Part shown: in pieces, positions 42,831 to 51,610 of the stretch
Position numbering within the stretch: the first letter of the stretch is position 1
Layout: each line of letters starts with the position of its first letter
Assembly: GCA_021371935.1 (NCBI GenBank)
Contig: JAJFVF010000002.1
Location: forward strand, 186,001-250,000
DNA: 64,000 nt
Direction: 5' to 3'
Source of the DNA: a bacterium
GTDB taxonomy: Bacteria > Armatimonadota > UBA5829
Translations under genes and position numbers: made by a program
The notes under the pieces: model-generated
The model's input: only the letters and a program-made list of their open reading frames with translations
The model's database searches: none
What the model was told of the DNA's origin: nothing

Positions 42831-42911
42831 ACGCTCTCGCGACTGTTTCGCAGCGCTGTGTGTTCGCCACGAAGGGAACGAAAATGCCCGCATTTTCAAA
42901 GGAGGAGATTA
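42831..42911 (+). ncRNA. Conserved 5' leader element, copy A
   Basis: CTCTCGCGACTGTTTCGCAG, then GCTGTGTGTTCGCCACGAAGG and AAAATGCCCGCATTTT, ending at CAAAGGAGG. About 80% identical over some 75 nt to the leader of the HIT gene (46488-46580, minus). It contains a possible UUUCG/CGAAG stem enclosing GUG-UUCGC-CAC, and an AAAAUG/CAUUUU hairpin two nucleotides before AAGGAGG. No known riboswitch class was recognised. Confidence 0.6.
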
Positions 42912-44252
42912 ATGCGAAACAAGATTACGGCTCTGACTATTATGGTCCTGTTTGGCTTAGCGATTGGTCAGATTTTTGCTGACGAGGCAATGAGCGCAGC
43001 GCCTGCGGAGGGTGCAAATGTGACGGAGTTTAAATATGATATTCCTGCAATTGATCCCGATACACAAATCTTCAGGCGAACGCCAACAATCGATGGAGTT
43101 GTAGATGACGGTGAATGGGATGCTTATTATACCTTTTCTGTGCAGGGTTGGAATGCCACCACATTTGCTGACTGGGACTCAAATTACTTATATGCGGCGG
43201 TAAAATCGAGCAGACCTTTGGACTTTTTGGTTGTGGTTGATTGTTACAACGATGGCTGGTTCCATGGCGAAGACAATTTCGAGTTTAGGACTATACGTAG
43301 CTCTGACGAAAGCATGAATGTTGCAGTCAGTAGGTATGAATCTCGAAATACTAAATTGCCCATAGCAGTGCCGGTTTCTTCTCAAGATGCCTCAATGGTT
43401 GAAGCGAAATGCAGCCAGTCCAGTGGCTCGTATATCATAGAGATGAGGGTTCCGGTCAAGCTCCTTAATGGCTTTAGGCCGAATGTGGGCAACAATATAG
43501 GTTTACAGCTGGCTGTGAACGCTGGTTCGGACGAAACAGGCTGGGTCCCAAATAATGAGCTTGGTGACACGAAAGAATGCACATTAGTGTCTAAGAAAAT
43601 AGCATCTCTTAAACCATTGCAATTGGGTTTTGACTTGCGGGATAGCGTAATTGCGCGCGGTGACGATATCGTGGCTAAATTCCATTTAACTAATAATGGC
43701 AATGAGACGGTTGATGTGAAGAGCTTCATTATTGCTGGTGAGGGTAGGTCTGGGAAATATCTTAGCAGTGAGATGGTTCGTGTTGATAATTTGCCGCCAG
43801 GCAAACATATAGCGAATGAGTATAGGACTAAGCTATTGTCGGGAATGAGCGTTGGAAGCTGGGCATTGGGAGCTGAAGTTAAATCCGGCAATGGAAGGCT
43901 GGGGAGTGCTCTCGTAAGTTTTGATGTTGTCGAACCGTTTGATATCGACTTAAAGCTTCCCAATAAGGATGTGCGTGCTGACGTAAAGGATGTGACTGTT
44001 GGAGTAAAAATACACAACAACCGCCGTGAGGGAATATCAGGCGTCGCAAAAATCGTTTTCCCAACCGGATGGGAAATGTGGAGAGACATTGACACGAGAG
44101 ATTTTAGAGCAGCGGCTCGTAGTGATGCTGGGGTTTCATTCAAGGCAAAACCACCGCTCGGAGCGATCGGTGATGTGCCGGTAAAAGTGGTGGTCGAATG
44201 CAATGGTGAGACAAAAACAACAGATGGGACTATTAGAATAGTTAATCCATAG
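42912..44252 (+). CDS. Secreted protein with CBM9-like N-terminal domain
   Basis: 446 residues from ATG 42912, behind AAAGGAGGAG. Signal peptide residues 1-22 (LTIMVLFGLAIGQIFA). Residues about 45-230 resemble a carbohydrate-binding family 9 / DOMON-type sandwich (RRTPTIDGVVDDGEWDAYYT, YLYAAVKSSRPLD, DNFEFRTI). The rest has two or three Ig-like or NEW3-type repeats (AKFHLTNNGNETVDV; KDVTVGVKIHNNRREGISG). It has no catalytic motif, so it may be a surface glycan-binding or structural protein. It has its own promoter, leader element and terminator. Confidence 0.8.
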   Translation: MRNKITALTIMVLFGLAIGQIFADEAMSAAPAEGANVTEFKYDIPAIDPDTQIFRRTPTIDGVVDDGEWDAYYTFSVQGWNATTFADWDSNYLYAAVKSSRPLDFLVVVDCYNDGWFHGEDNFEFRTIRSSDESMNVAVSRYESRNTKLPIAVPVSSQDASMVEAKCSQSSGSYIIEMRVPVKLLNGFRPNVGNNIGLQLAVNAGSDETGWVPNNELGDTKECTLVSKKIASLKPLQLGFDLRDSVIARGDDIVAKFHLTNNGNETVDVKSFIIAGEGRSGKYLSSEMVRVDNLPPGKHIANEYRTKLLSGMSVGSWALGAEVKSGNGRLGSALVSFDVVEPFDIDLKLPNKDVRADVKDVTVGVKIHNNRREGISGVAKIVFPTGWEMWRDIDTRDFRAAARSDAGVSFKAKPPLGAIGDVPVKVVVECNGETKTTDGTIRIVNP

Positions 44253-44257
44253 TGCTA

Positions 44258-44295
44258 TAAAAAAGGGGGGCTTTATCAGCCTCCCTCTTTTTTTG
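44258..44295. terminator. Bidirectional terminator
   Basis: Stem AAAAGGGGGGCT..AGCCTCCCTCTTTT with A- and T-runs of seven on either side, between convergent genes. Confidence 0.88.
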
Positions 44296-44342
44296 ACTAA
44301 ATAGATATCAGAGATGCAATACAAATCATCTCTGTAATATTA

Positions 44343-45218
44343 TCAAGAGTTACAAAGTAGAAGCATGATACGCTCTAAATCATCGTCAGTATAAAACTCA
44401 ATTTCAATCCTACCCCGGTCCTTGTTTCGCACCACATTAATTTTTGTCCCCAGAGCCTCTCGAAGTCGCGTTTCAATTTCGGCAATATTAGGGTCCTTGG
44501 CAGGGGGAAATGTTTCACGTGAAACATTTCTGATGCTGCGAGAAGATTTGTATTTTGACCACTCACGCACAAGCCGCTCAGCTTCTCTGACTGAAAGATT
44601 TCCCTCTGCGATCCTTTTAGCACATTCTATCTGCTCTTCTTCAGACTCTATCGAAAGGACTGCTCTTGCATGTCCCTCAGATATCTTTCCTGCCTTCAGA
44701 TAACTTCTTACCGCCTCGGGCAGATTCAGCAGACGCATAGTGTTTGCGACGGCTGACCTGCTCTTGCCCAACCCAAAAGCTATGTCTTCTTGAGAAAGAC
44801 CAAATTCATCACAGAGTCTCTTGTATGCGATGGCAGCGTCAACAGGACTGATGTCTTCGCGTTGAATGTTTTCTATGAGGGCAACCTCAAGGCTCTGCTC
44901 ATTTGTTAGTTCCTTGACCATGGCCGGTATTCTTGTGAGACCTGCAGCAGTGGCAGCACGCAGACGCCTCTCTCCTGCCACGAGTTCATATTCGCCTTCA
45001 CCCTTTGTCCGAACTACAATAGGCTGAAGCACACCGTGAACACGAATGGAGTTTACGAGTTCTTGGAACTTTTCGTCATTCATGGACTCCCGAGGCTGAT
45101 ATGGGTTGAAAGTAATCTGTCCGATTTCAATCTCTGTGTCGGGTTTTCTTTCTTCTCGTTCAGCACCAGGTATCAGTGCGCCAAGTCCCTTACCGAGAGA
45201 CTTCTTCTCCAAATTCAA
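44343..45218 (-). CDS. parB: Chromosome partitioning protein ParB (Spo0J)
   Basis: 291 residues. It opens KKSLGKGLGALIPGAE (the ParA-stimulating tail), then IGQITFNPYQPRESM, the CTPase box GEYELVAGERRLRAA, box ENIQREDISPVDAA, and the helix-turn-helix GLSQEDIAFGLGKSRSAVAN. The C-terminal dimer domain ends at LLLCNS. It binds parS, slides as a CTP-bound clamp and works with ParA; its start lies within the end of parA. A perfect parS lies inside its own coding sequence. Confidence 0.97.
   Translation of the reverse strand: MNLEKKSLGKGLGALIPGAEREERKPDTEIEIGQITFNPYQPRESMNDEKFQELVNSIRVHGVLQPIVVRTKGEGEYELVAGERRLRAATAAGLTRIPAMVKELTNEQSLEVALIENIQREDISPVDAAIAYKRLCDEFGLSQEDIAFGLGKSRSAVANTMRLLNLPEAVRSYLKAGKISEGHARAVLSIESEEEQIECAKRIAEGNLSVREAERLVREWSKYKSSRSIRNVSRETFPPAKDPNIAEIETRLREALGTKINVVRNKDRGRIEIEFYTDDDLERIMLLLCNS
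44511..44526. promoter_or_regulatory. parS centromere site
   Basis: TGTTTCACGTGAAACA, an exact match to the consensus parS palindrome, with three further palindromic bases (AAA/TTT) on each side. It encodes part of NVSRETF in ParB. Confidence 0.97.
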
Positions 45219-45966
45219 TTACCTCCGCCGCAAACTTTGTATATGCTTCCGCGCCCCTGGATTTAGGGTCATAACTGATTATCGGCTTTCCATGGCTCGG
45301 AGCTTCACTCAGTCGCACATTTCTTGGTACCACAACAGAGGATACCTTGTCTCCAAAAAATTTCCTGACTTCCTCAACTACTTGCATCGATAGATTTGTT
45401 CTGTAATCAAACATTGTTAGCAGCACTTTTGCAATTTCCAGGTCTGGATTCAAATGCTGTCTTACCAACTCAATTGTTCTCAATAGCTGGCTTAACCCCT
45501 CGAGCGCATAATACTCACACTGTATTGGCAAAACAACATAACCGGCGGCTGCAAGGACATTTACCGTGAGAAGCCCCAGCGAAGGAGGACAGTCGATGAT
45601 AATAAAATCATAATTATCCTCTACATGCGCCAGAGACTGTTTGAGCTTTGTCTCGCGGGACATCATTGACATTAGTTCAATATCTGCTCCCGCGAGGTCG
45701 AGTCGCGCAGGTACTAGGTCAAGCCCGTTGGAATCAGTGCGCACAATCACATTCTTGATATCTTCGTCGTTGATTAATACATCATATATGCATTTATTCA
45801 ATTCTGACTTGACTACGCCAACTCCGCTTGTTGCATTTCCTTGTGGGTCGGTATCAACAAGCAATACATGCTTGCCTGCCGCGCCAAGACATGCTGCAAG
45901 ATTAACTGATGTGGTTGTTTTTCCCACACCGCCCTTTTGATTTACAACTGCCAGTATCTGTGTCAT
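45190..45966 (-). CDS. parA: Chromosome partitioning ATPase ParA (Soj)
   Basis: 258 residues. The deviant Walker A KGGVGKTTT is at 11-19, Walker A' VLLVDTDPQGNAT and Walker B DFIIIDCPPSLGLLT follow, as in Soj. It drives origin segregation with ParB and may influence DnaA. The gene overlaps parB by 29 bp. Confidence 0.97.
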   Translation of the reverse strand: MTQILAVVNQKGGVGKTTTSVNLAACLGAAGKHVLLVDTDPQGNATSGVGVVKSELNKCIYDVLINDEDIKNVIVRTDSNGLDLVPARLDLAGADIELMSMMSRETKLKQSLAHVEDNYDFIIIDCPPSLGLLTVNVLAAAGYVVLPIQCEYYALEGLSQLLRTIELVRQHLNPDLEIAKVLLTMFDYRTNLSMQVVEEVRKFFGDKVSSVVVPRNVRLSEAPSHGKPIISYDPKSRGAEAYTKFAAEVIEFGEEVSR

Positions 45967-46143
45967 TATCCCTGCCTAAGTTTCATTCATCCATGTCTTA
46001 ACCATTCATATCCCCAACTCCTTCGATAAGTGCAATAAAACCAGAACTGCTTGCGCCAGTTCTGTTTTATGTCTCCAAAACGCCTTTCTCAATAATGCGG
46101 GGACTGTCAACCAATTTTTTGCATATAGCAAAACAATATTACA

Positions 46144-46488
46144 CTATCCGGGTGGCCATCCAAGTTTTCTTCCGCCGAGCAGATGAAAATGTATATGCCA
46201 GACAGATTGGCCAGCGCCTTCATTGCAATTGGTGACTATCCTGTATCCATCGTCAGAAACGCCGCGCTCAGACGCAATTTTATTTGCGACCACAAGAATG
46301 TGCCCCATTAAACACGCGTCCTCGCCCTCGAAAACATCAGAAATACGCGCAATGTGTTTTTTGGGGATAACCAGAACATGGACAGGCGCCTGCGGATTAA
46401 GATCGTCAAATGCGACGACACTATCGTCTTCATAGACCAGTTTGCCCATCTCCTTGTTTGCAATTTTGCAGAAAATGCAATCACTCAT
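46144..46488 (-). CDS. HIT family (histidine triad) nucleotide-binding protein
   Basis: 114 residues from ATG 46488, behind AAAGGAGG at 8 nt. It begins MSDCIFCKIANKEMGKLVYE and contains the triad WHIHFHLLGG. Closest in layout to the HinT group, purine nucleoside phosphoramidases that act in the cytoplasm. It is preceded by the conserved leader element also found at 42831, and lies downstream of mtaB. Confidence 0.94.
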   Translation of the reverse strand: MSDCIFCKIANKEMGKLVYEDDSVVAFDDLNPQAPVHVLVIPKKHIARISDVFEGEDACLMGHILVVANKIASERGVSDDGYRIVTNCNEGAGQSVWHIHFHLLGGRKLGWPPG

Positions 46489-46580
46489 TCCTCTCACCTC
46501 CTTTGAAAATGCAGTGCATTTTTGTCTCCTTCGTGGCGATCACAACAGCACTGCGAAGCAGCCGCGAGACTGTCCATTCC
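46489..46580 (-). ncRNA. Conserved 5' leader element, copy B
   Basis: On the minus strand: AGTCTCGCGGCTGCTTCGCA, then GTGCTGTTGTGATCGCCACG, AAGGAGACAAAAATGCACTG and CATTTTCAAAGGAGG. Stems GUCUC/GAGAC, CUUCG/CGAAG, GUG-AUCGC-CAC and AAAAUGC-ACU-GCAUUUU can form. It fills almost the whole gap between the mtaB stop and the HIT start. Confidence 0.6.
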
Positions 46581-46598
46581 ACGCATCCTGAGACACAT

Positions 46599-47906
46599 TT
46601 AGCCGAGACTGCCGACCACACATCCATCACTGTCAGTATCAACAATCTTTACTTTCACTATATTACCCTTGAGAAAAATATCACCTGTAAACGTGACACT
46701 TATATAGTTGCCAGTAAATCCAACGAGCCTCGCCTGCTCTCCATCATACCTATTATCGTAACTGCTTACAATTGGAGCACCCGTTTCGACCAGCACATCC
46801 ATGAACTTGCCCACATGAGCAACCGCGAATTTGTGCATCGTGCTCCTGCCGATCTCCGTCAATTTCTCAGCGCGTGCTTTTCTTGTATCACTATCTATCT
46901 GGTCGGGCATATTTGCTGCTTTTGTTCCGGGTCTGCGAGAATATCTAAACACATGGAGCCTTGAGAAACCGACTGCATCGATCAAAGAACATGTGTTTGC
47001 AAATTCGTCATCACTCTCACCAGGAAACCCTACGATGACATCGGTTGTGATGCCTATATCCTCAATTCGTTCTCGCACACGAGTGATGATTTGTTTATAT
47101 TCATCCGCATCATATGGACGGTTCATACATGTCAAAACACGGCTGTCGCCGCTCTGCAGCGGAATATGAAGGTGCTTGCAGACCTTGGGATGATTCATAA
47201 CGTCCAAAAGATGGTCGTTTACCTCCCAGGGCTCTATTGAGCTGAGCCTTATCCTCTCGATCCCGTCTATGTCGGCTGCGCGTATTATAAGCTCAGGGAG
47301 GTTCAAACCTTTGTCTTCATATGAGCCTAACCTGATCCCGGCAAGCACGATCTCCTTATATCCGAAATCTGCCAGGGACTTCAACTCATCGATTACATCT
47401 CCAACCTGCCTCGACGTCATGCCCACCCTGGCATATGGTATCACGCAGTATGAACAAAAATTATCGCAGCCGTCCTGGACTTTCACCACGGCTCTGGTCC
47501 GACTTCGCGGACGTGGATGCAATTCACTTTCAGATGCTGATTTCTCAGAAATTCCGAAATGTGCCGCCAGCCGTTCAGGGATGTCATTTTTGTCCTTGTG
47601 CGCGACAATCAGGTCGACACCCTCTATAGAGCTTATCTTTGCGGGTCCGAGTTCAGCATAACACCCCGCGACCACTACAAAAGCTTCGGGATTCGATCTG
47701 AGAGCTTTGCGAACAGCAGCACGCGACTTAGCATCCGCAACTGCAGTTACACTGCAAGTGTTAATAATATAAGCATCCGCACGCGCAGAAAACGGGACTG
47801 TGGTGAATCCCATGCTTTCCAGCGACTGGCGTATCTTCTCTGTTTCATATTGATTGACCTTGCAGCCAAGTGTATGGTAAGCAATTGTAGGCATATCTGT
47901 AGTCAT
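46599..47906 (-). CDS. mtaB: tRNA (N6-threonylcarbamoyladenosine(37)-C2)-methylthiotransferase MtaB
   Basis: 435 residues from ATG 47906 (ATG 47894 or TTG 47933 also possible). N-terminal UPF0004 domain with three Cys (TLGCKVNQYE, NTCSVT, AGCYAE), radical SAM motif CDNFCSYCVIPYARV, and a C-terminal TRAM-like domain (RLVGFTGNYISVTFTG). The TLGCKVN start and SSIEPWEV place it in the MtaB branch and not MiaB. It adds a methylthio group to t6A37 in ANN-decoding tRNAs. Confidence 0.92.
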   Translation of the reverse strand: MTTDMPTIAYHTLGCKVNQYETEKIRQSLESMGFTTVPFSARADAYIINTCSVTAVADAKSRAAVRKALRSNPEAFVVVAGCYAELGPAKISSIEGVDLIVAHKDKNDIPERLAAHFGISEKSASESELHPRPRSRTRAVVKVQDGCDNFCSYCVIPYARVGMTSRQVGDVIDELKSLADFGYKEIVLAGIRLGSYEDKGLNLPELIIRAADIDGIERIRLSSIEPWEVNDHLLDVMNHPKVCKHLHIPLQSGDSRVLTCMNRPYDADEYKQIITRVRERIEDIGITTDVIVGFPGESDDEFANTCSLIDAVGFSRLHVFRYSRRPGTKAANMPDQIDSDTRKARAEKLTEIGRSTMHKFAVAHVGKFMDVLVETGAPIVSSYDNRYDGEQARLVGFTGNYISVTFTGDIFLKGNIVKVKIVDTDSDGCVVGSLG

Positions 47907-47937
47907 GGTAGCATCAGCATGAAGTGAGGTCAATTAT

Positions 47938-48012
47938 CGCGCATTATTCAAGAGAAACGTGAATAATGCGCGTCCCGGACCCGAATTGTGCTCGACGAGC
48001 AAATTCGGGTTA
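47938..48012. repeat. Double-hairpin intergenic repeat, copy 5 (diverged)
   Basis: Hairpin B GCGCATTATTCA / TGAATAATGCGC, then a changed hairpin A (ACCCGAATTGTGCTCG / CGAGCAAATTCGGGTT). Pairing is kept despite sequence change. Confidence 0.8.
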
Positions 48013-48073
48013 TGTGGGAGTACTATCCAGAGCAGTAACTATAAAATTCTCCGGCCGCCATTGGGAGAATTAG

Positions 48074-49528
48074 CTATCCCTTAACTACGCCCAAAGGTCT
48101 CATTTTTGCAACTAATCTTGAAATTCCCGCACCGTCGCATGTGCCGACCACATCCGCCACGTCCTTATACGCATAGGATGCCTCTTCAGAGAGTGTGTCA
48201 CGTCCTTTGGCCTTCACCAATATTCCTCGTTCGGCAAGCTCATCCTGCACTTGCCTGCCGCGCATCTTCTTAATGGCCTCATGGCGGCTCATTACACGAC
48301 CTGCGCCATGGCATGTCGAACCCCATGTCTGTTTCATTGCAGTATCGGTCCCAACCAGCAGGAATGAGTATCTGCCCATATCACCCGGCACTATCACAGG
48401 TTGACCGACCTTGCGATATTGCTGTGGCACATATGCATTGTCCGGTCCAAATGCCCTTGTCGCTCCCTTGCGGTGAACGCAGAGCTTCTTTATTTTCTTG
48501 TCCACAGGGTGCTCTTCGATCTTGGCCATATTGTGAGCCACATCATATACCTGGCTCATTCCCAGTTTATGCGAACCTGCGCCCATAACTTTCTCAAAGC
48601 TCTCACGGACCCAATGAGCTATAGCCTGTCGGTTTGCCCAGGCGAAGTTGGCCGCACATGCCATAGACGCCAGATATGCCTGACCCTCCTCAGACTTAAT
48701 CGGAGCGCAGGCAAGCTGCCTGTCCGGTAATGAAATTCCGTATTTGACCATTGCGCGCTGCATGACATTTAGATTATCTTGGCAAACCTGATGACCGAAC
48801 CCCCGGCTGCCCGTGTGGATCATAATTGTAATCTGCCCAGGCTCGGTGATCCCAAACATGCCGGCTACATCCTCATCATAGATATACTCGACAGCCTGTA
48901 TTTCCAGGAAATGATTTCCAGCGCCAAGCGTGCCGAGCTGAGGCCGACCACGTTTGATGGCTTCTTTGCTGATATTAATCGGGTCGGCCATCGATATTGC
49001 GCCGCCTTCTTCACTTACCTCCAAATCCTCCGCCCAGCCAAAACCGCGCTCGACCATCCATTTGGCGCCTTTGACCATCACCTGTTTGAGTTCTTGCTCA
49101 TCGACCCTGATATTGCCCTCACTGCCGACACCTGATGGTATGTTTATATACAGCTGATCGATCAGTTCGCCTATTTTGCCCTTAATATCATTCACAGTGA
49201 GGTCTGTGCATAGCAGGCGCACACCGCAGTTGATATCGAAACCGACTCCACCCGGTGAGACCACGCCTGACTCATAATCCATAGCGGCGACCCCGCCTAT
49301 AGGAAAGCCATAGCCCCAGTGGATATCCGGCATTGCCATAGACGGTCCGACTATACCCGGCAGAAATGCGACATTGGCCACTTGCTCGAGTGACTCATCC
49401 AGATTCTCAAGCATTTTCTCGGTGGAGTAGATAATCCCGGCCGTGCGCATCCCGGATTTATATGACTGGGGAATCCTCCATCGGAAATCATCTATCTTTT
49501 GGAGTATATGGGACCATTTGTTATCCAT
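48074..49528 (-). CDS. rtcB: RNA-splicing ligase RtcB
   Basis: 484 residues. The metal and GMP-binding motifs are present: GGVGFDINCGVRLL, GTLGAGNHFLEIQ, HTGSRGFGHQV, VDKKIKKLCVHRKGATRAFG and TCHGAGRVMSRHEA (guanylylated His). The protein ligates 2',3'-cyclic phosphate and 5'-OH RNA ends using GTP. No archease gene is adjacent. It stands alone leftward. Confidence 0.96.
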   Translation of the reverse strand: MDNKWSHILQKIDDFRWRIPQSYKSGMRTAGIIYSTEKMLENLDESLEQVANVAFLPGIVGPSMAMPDIHWGYGFPIGGVAAMDYESGVVSPGGVGFDINCGVRLLCTDLTVNDIKGKIGELIDQLYINIPSGVGSEGNIRVDEQELKQVMVKGAKWMVERGFGWAEDLEVSEEGGAISMADPINISKEAIKRGRPQLGTLGAGNHFLEIQAVEYIYDEDVAGMFGITEPGQITIMIHTGSRGFGHQVCQDNLNVMQRAMVKYGISLPDRQLACAPIKSEEGQAYLASMACAANFAWANRQAIAHWVRESFEKVMGAGSHKLGMSQVYDVAHNMAKIEEHPVDKKIKKLCVHRKGATRAFGPDNAYVPQQYRKVGQPVIVPGDMGRYSFLLVGTDTAMKQTWGSTCHGAGRVMSRHEAIKKMRGRQVQDELAERGILVKAKGRDTLSEEASYAYKDVADVVGTCDGAGISRLVAKMRPLGVVKG

Positions 49529-49567
49529 CTTTATGTAACCTGCGTTGGTTGTATCGAATTACTATTC

Positions 49568-50077
49568 TCAATTAGTTTCTTTCTTAACCTTCTCCAACCT
49601 TTTGCTCGTCATTACAGCGCTCTGAATCTTTTGTGCAAGCTCGGGCGAAGAAGCAGTGGATGCTATCTTTTCAGCTATTGCAGCTGCGTTTGCATCCAAT
49701 TCCACCTTTTCAAGACCCATAGACCCGCTGTTGTCATCCTTTCGAGATTCAACTATCTTGCGATATCCTCTGGCAGTAAACCTGATATCCTTTACAATCT
49801 GCTTGCCGGCAGCTGAGTTTAGCCTCTTCATAATTCGTTCTTTATGGAATGAAAGCTCGTTTGCCCATGTGCTGCTCTTGCAGCAGACGAATAGGACACC
49901 GTCACGTAACTTATCTGCCATACTCGCCGCGGCAATGTTTGGACCAACAACCTCAGCCCATCGCGAGACAGTCTGCTGCTCCATCACCTTCTTGCGGATT
50001 CCCAGGTCATTGAGCGAAGCGTTCAACAGCCCGCCGAGTCTACTAATGCCGCCGCCTCTATACATCGGTCGTCTCAT
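49568..50077 (-). CDS. DUF721 protein, DciA-like
   Basis: 169 residues from ATG 50077, overlapping the recF stop as ATGA. The DUF721 core is TVSRWAEVVGPNIAAASMAD, then GVLFVCCKSSTWANELSFHK and RLNSAAGKQIVKDIRFTARG. DciA proteins load the replicative helicase in bacteria without DnaC or DnaI. The C-terminal 60 residues are helical. recF-dciA is a common pairing near origins in Actinobacteria and other phyla. Confidence 0.85.
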   Translation of the reverse strand: MRRPMYRGGGISRLGGLLNASLNDLGIRKKVMEQQTVSRWAEVVGPNIAAASMADKLRDGVLFVCCKSSTWANELSFHKERIMKRLNSAAGKQIVKDIRFTARGYRKIVESRKDDNSGSMGLEKVELDANAAAIAEKIASTASSPELAQKIQSAVMTSKRLEKVKKETN

Positions 50078-51192
50078 ACAGCAGTCACCTTGCCCGCACA
50101 AACATTAAATACCCTGGCCTTATCTGTGGCCGACTTATCTATTTCGTCCAGAGACGTTGTGGTGATAAATGTCTGGCACCTGCCCAGTGTAACTTCCAAA
50201 ACTTTTGCGCGCCTGGCATCATCGAGTTCGGCCATTACATCATCCAACAGCACGACCGGGCTTTCCCCCGCAGAGTCCAGCATGAGATCGATCTCAGCCA
50301 GTTTGAGAGCAATCGCAATACTTCTCTGCTGTCCCTGAGACGCAAACTCTCTTGCGGCCATCCCATTGACGCTTAGAGCCATGTCGTCTCTATGAGGTCC
50401 TGATGTTGTTGTCCCGCGCATAATGTCTATGTACCGCCGTCCAATAAGTGCATTTGCGAATTTTTCAGCGATCTCTTTTTCCGAATGCAGCGATGCGGGG
50501 TCAATATTCGGTTTATATGTCACTTTCAACTCTTCAGTGTTGTCTGTTAATGATGAATATATGTTGGCGGCACATTCAGCCAGAAAACCTATAAACTTGG
50601 CCCTTCGCGAGATGATCGCGGACCCATACTCAACTAGTTGGCTGTCCCATGCGTCAATATCGGCGCTCTGAATCTTGCTTGCCTTAATATCTCTAAGGAG
50701 GTTATTTCTCTGGCTCAACACCCTTTTATATCTGCCGAGGGCGTATATATACTGTGGGCTGACCTGAGATATCTCTAGGTTCAAAAACCTCCTGCGCAGT
50801 GACGGTTCCCCGCGGACCATTTCAATGTCCGAATTGCTGAATATGACAGCGTTGAGCTGGCCAACAATATCGCCTATCTTCGGGTGCCTGACTTTGTTTA
50901 TCTTGACTGTTTTGGGTTCTGTCCTGCTCAGTGCAATCTCCAATAGGGCATCGTTTCTTTCAGAGCGAACAACTTCAGCGCATATCCATGCGACGCTCTC
51001 GCCGAGCCGGATCAGGTCCATATCGCGCGACGTTCTATGTGACTTGCTGGTCGCAAGCAGATATATGGCTTCCAGTATGGCGCTCTTGCCCTGAGCATTC
51101 ATCCCGACGAGCACGTTCAGACCGTTGTCGGGCTTTACCTCCAGATTTTCGTAATTGCGAAAGTTTGTCAGGTTCAGTGTTTTTATATGCAT
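50074..51192 (-). CDS. recF: DNA replication and repair protein RecF
   Basis: 372 residues from ATG 51192; the longer frame adds 22 unrelated residues. It starts MHIKTLNLTNFRNYENLEV, with Walker A GMNAQGKS at 30-37, the ABC signature in EFASQGQQRSIAIALKLAEI, and Walker B SPVVLLDDVMAELDDARR. RecF helps load RecA at single-strand gaps with RecO and RecR. Confidence 0.95.
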   Translation of the reverse strand: MHIKTLNLTNFRNYENLEVKPDNGLNVLVGMNAQGKSAILEAIYLLATSKSHRTSRDMDLIRLGESVAWICAEVVRSERNDALLEIALSRTEPKTVKINKVRHPKIGDIVGQLNAVIFSNSDIEMVRGEPSLRRRFLNLEISQVSPQYIYALGRYKRVLSQRNNLLRDIKASKIQSADIDAWDSQLVEYGSAIISRRAKFIGFLAECAANIYSSLTDNTEELKVTYKPNIDPASLHSEKEIAEKFANALIGRRYIDIMRGTTTSGPHRDDMALSVNGMAAREFASQGQQRSIAIALKLAEIDLMLDSAGESPVVLLDDVMAELDDARRAKVLEVTLGRCQTFITTTSLDEIDKSATDKARVFNVCAGKVTAV

Positions 51193-51311
51193 ATCGGGTC
51201 TGTCTGAAGTGGTGTGGTGTCGATAGAACAGCTTGCTTGCAGGCGGTTCTTGATACAAATCTTATCAGTTTGATATTATACGCGCAAGCTGTCACTGTGG
51301 GGAGGATGCCT

Positions 51312-51386
51312 GAGGGTCGGCGGTTTGCCGTTGTTTGCAGGGGTGAGCGCGAATCACTGTCTGTTCCATTAGCCGTGCCGACCCTC
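51312..51386. repeat. Long inverted repeat upstream of recF
   Basis: Arms GAGGGTCGGC and GCCGACCCTC, 10 bp perfect, around a 55-nt loop with further short pairings (CGGTTTGCCG). No gene. Function unknown. Confidence 0.5.
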
Positions 51387-51388
51387 CT

Positions 51389-51466
51389 GCCCGGATTATG
51401 CACTTCGCGCATAATCCGGGTCTCCGAGAGCATTATTCACGTCCCTCGTGAATAATGCTGGCCAAG
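51389..51466. repeat. Double-hairpin intergenic repeat, copy 6
   Basis: GCCCGGATTATGC / GCATAATCCGGG, linker TCTCCGAGA, GCATTATTCAC / GTGAATAATGC. Close to the family consensus. Confidence 0.92.
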
Positions 51467-51506
51467 TGCATCCATAGTGATTTTAGCCTGAAGCTGACGG
51501 CCGGCC

Positions 51507-51524
51507 ATGAGTCTGCAGACTCAT
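51507..51524. promoter_or_regulatory. Palindrome, possible operator
   Basis: ATGAGTCTGCAGACTCAT, a perfect 18-bp palindrome 87 bp before the sigma factor gene. It could bind a dimeric regulator; no direct support. Confidence 0.3.
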
Positions 51525-51610
51525 TTGTAAGCTGATATGGTCCTATCTTTTTCGGGCAGTGAACCCTTTTGCTCTTTTGCGCAACTAATCTCCATGATAG
51601 AGGGATAATG

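Noticed and set aside
43382-44203. 273-codon antisense frame in the CBM9-like gene
   Set aside because: No ribosome site and low-complexity Ser/Leu/Pro content typical of antisense frames.
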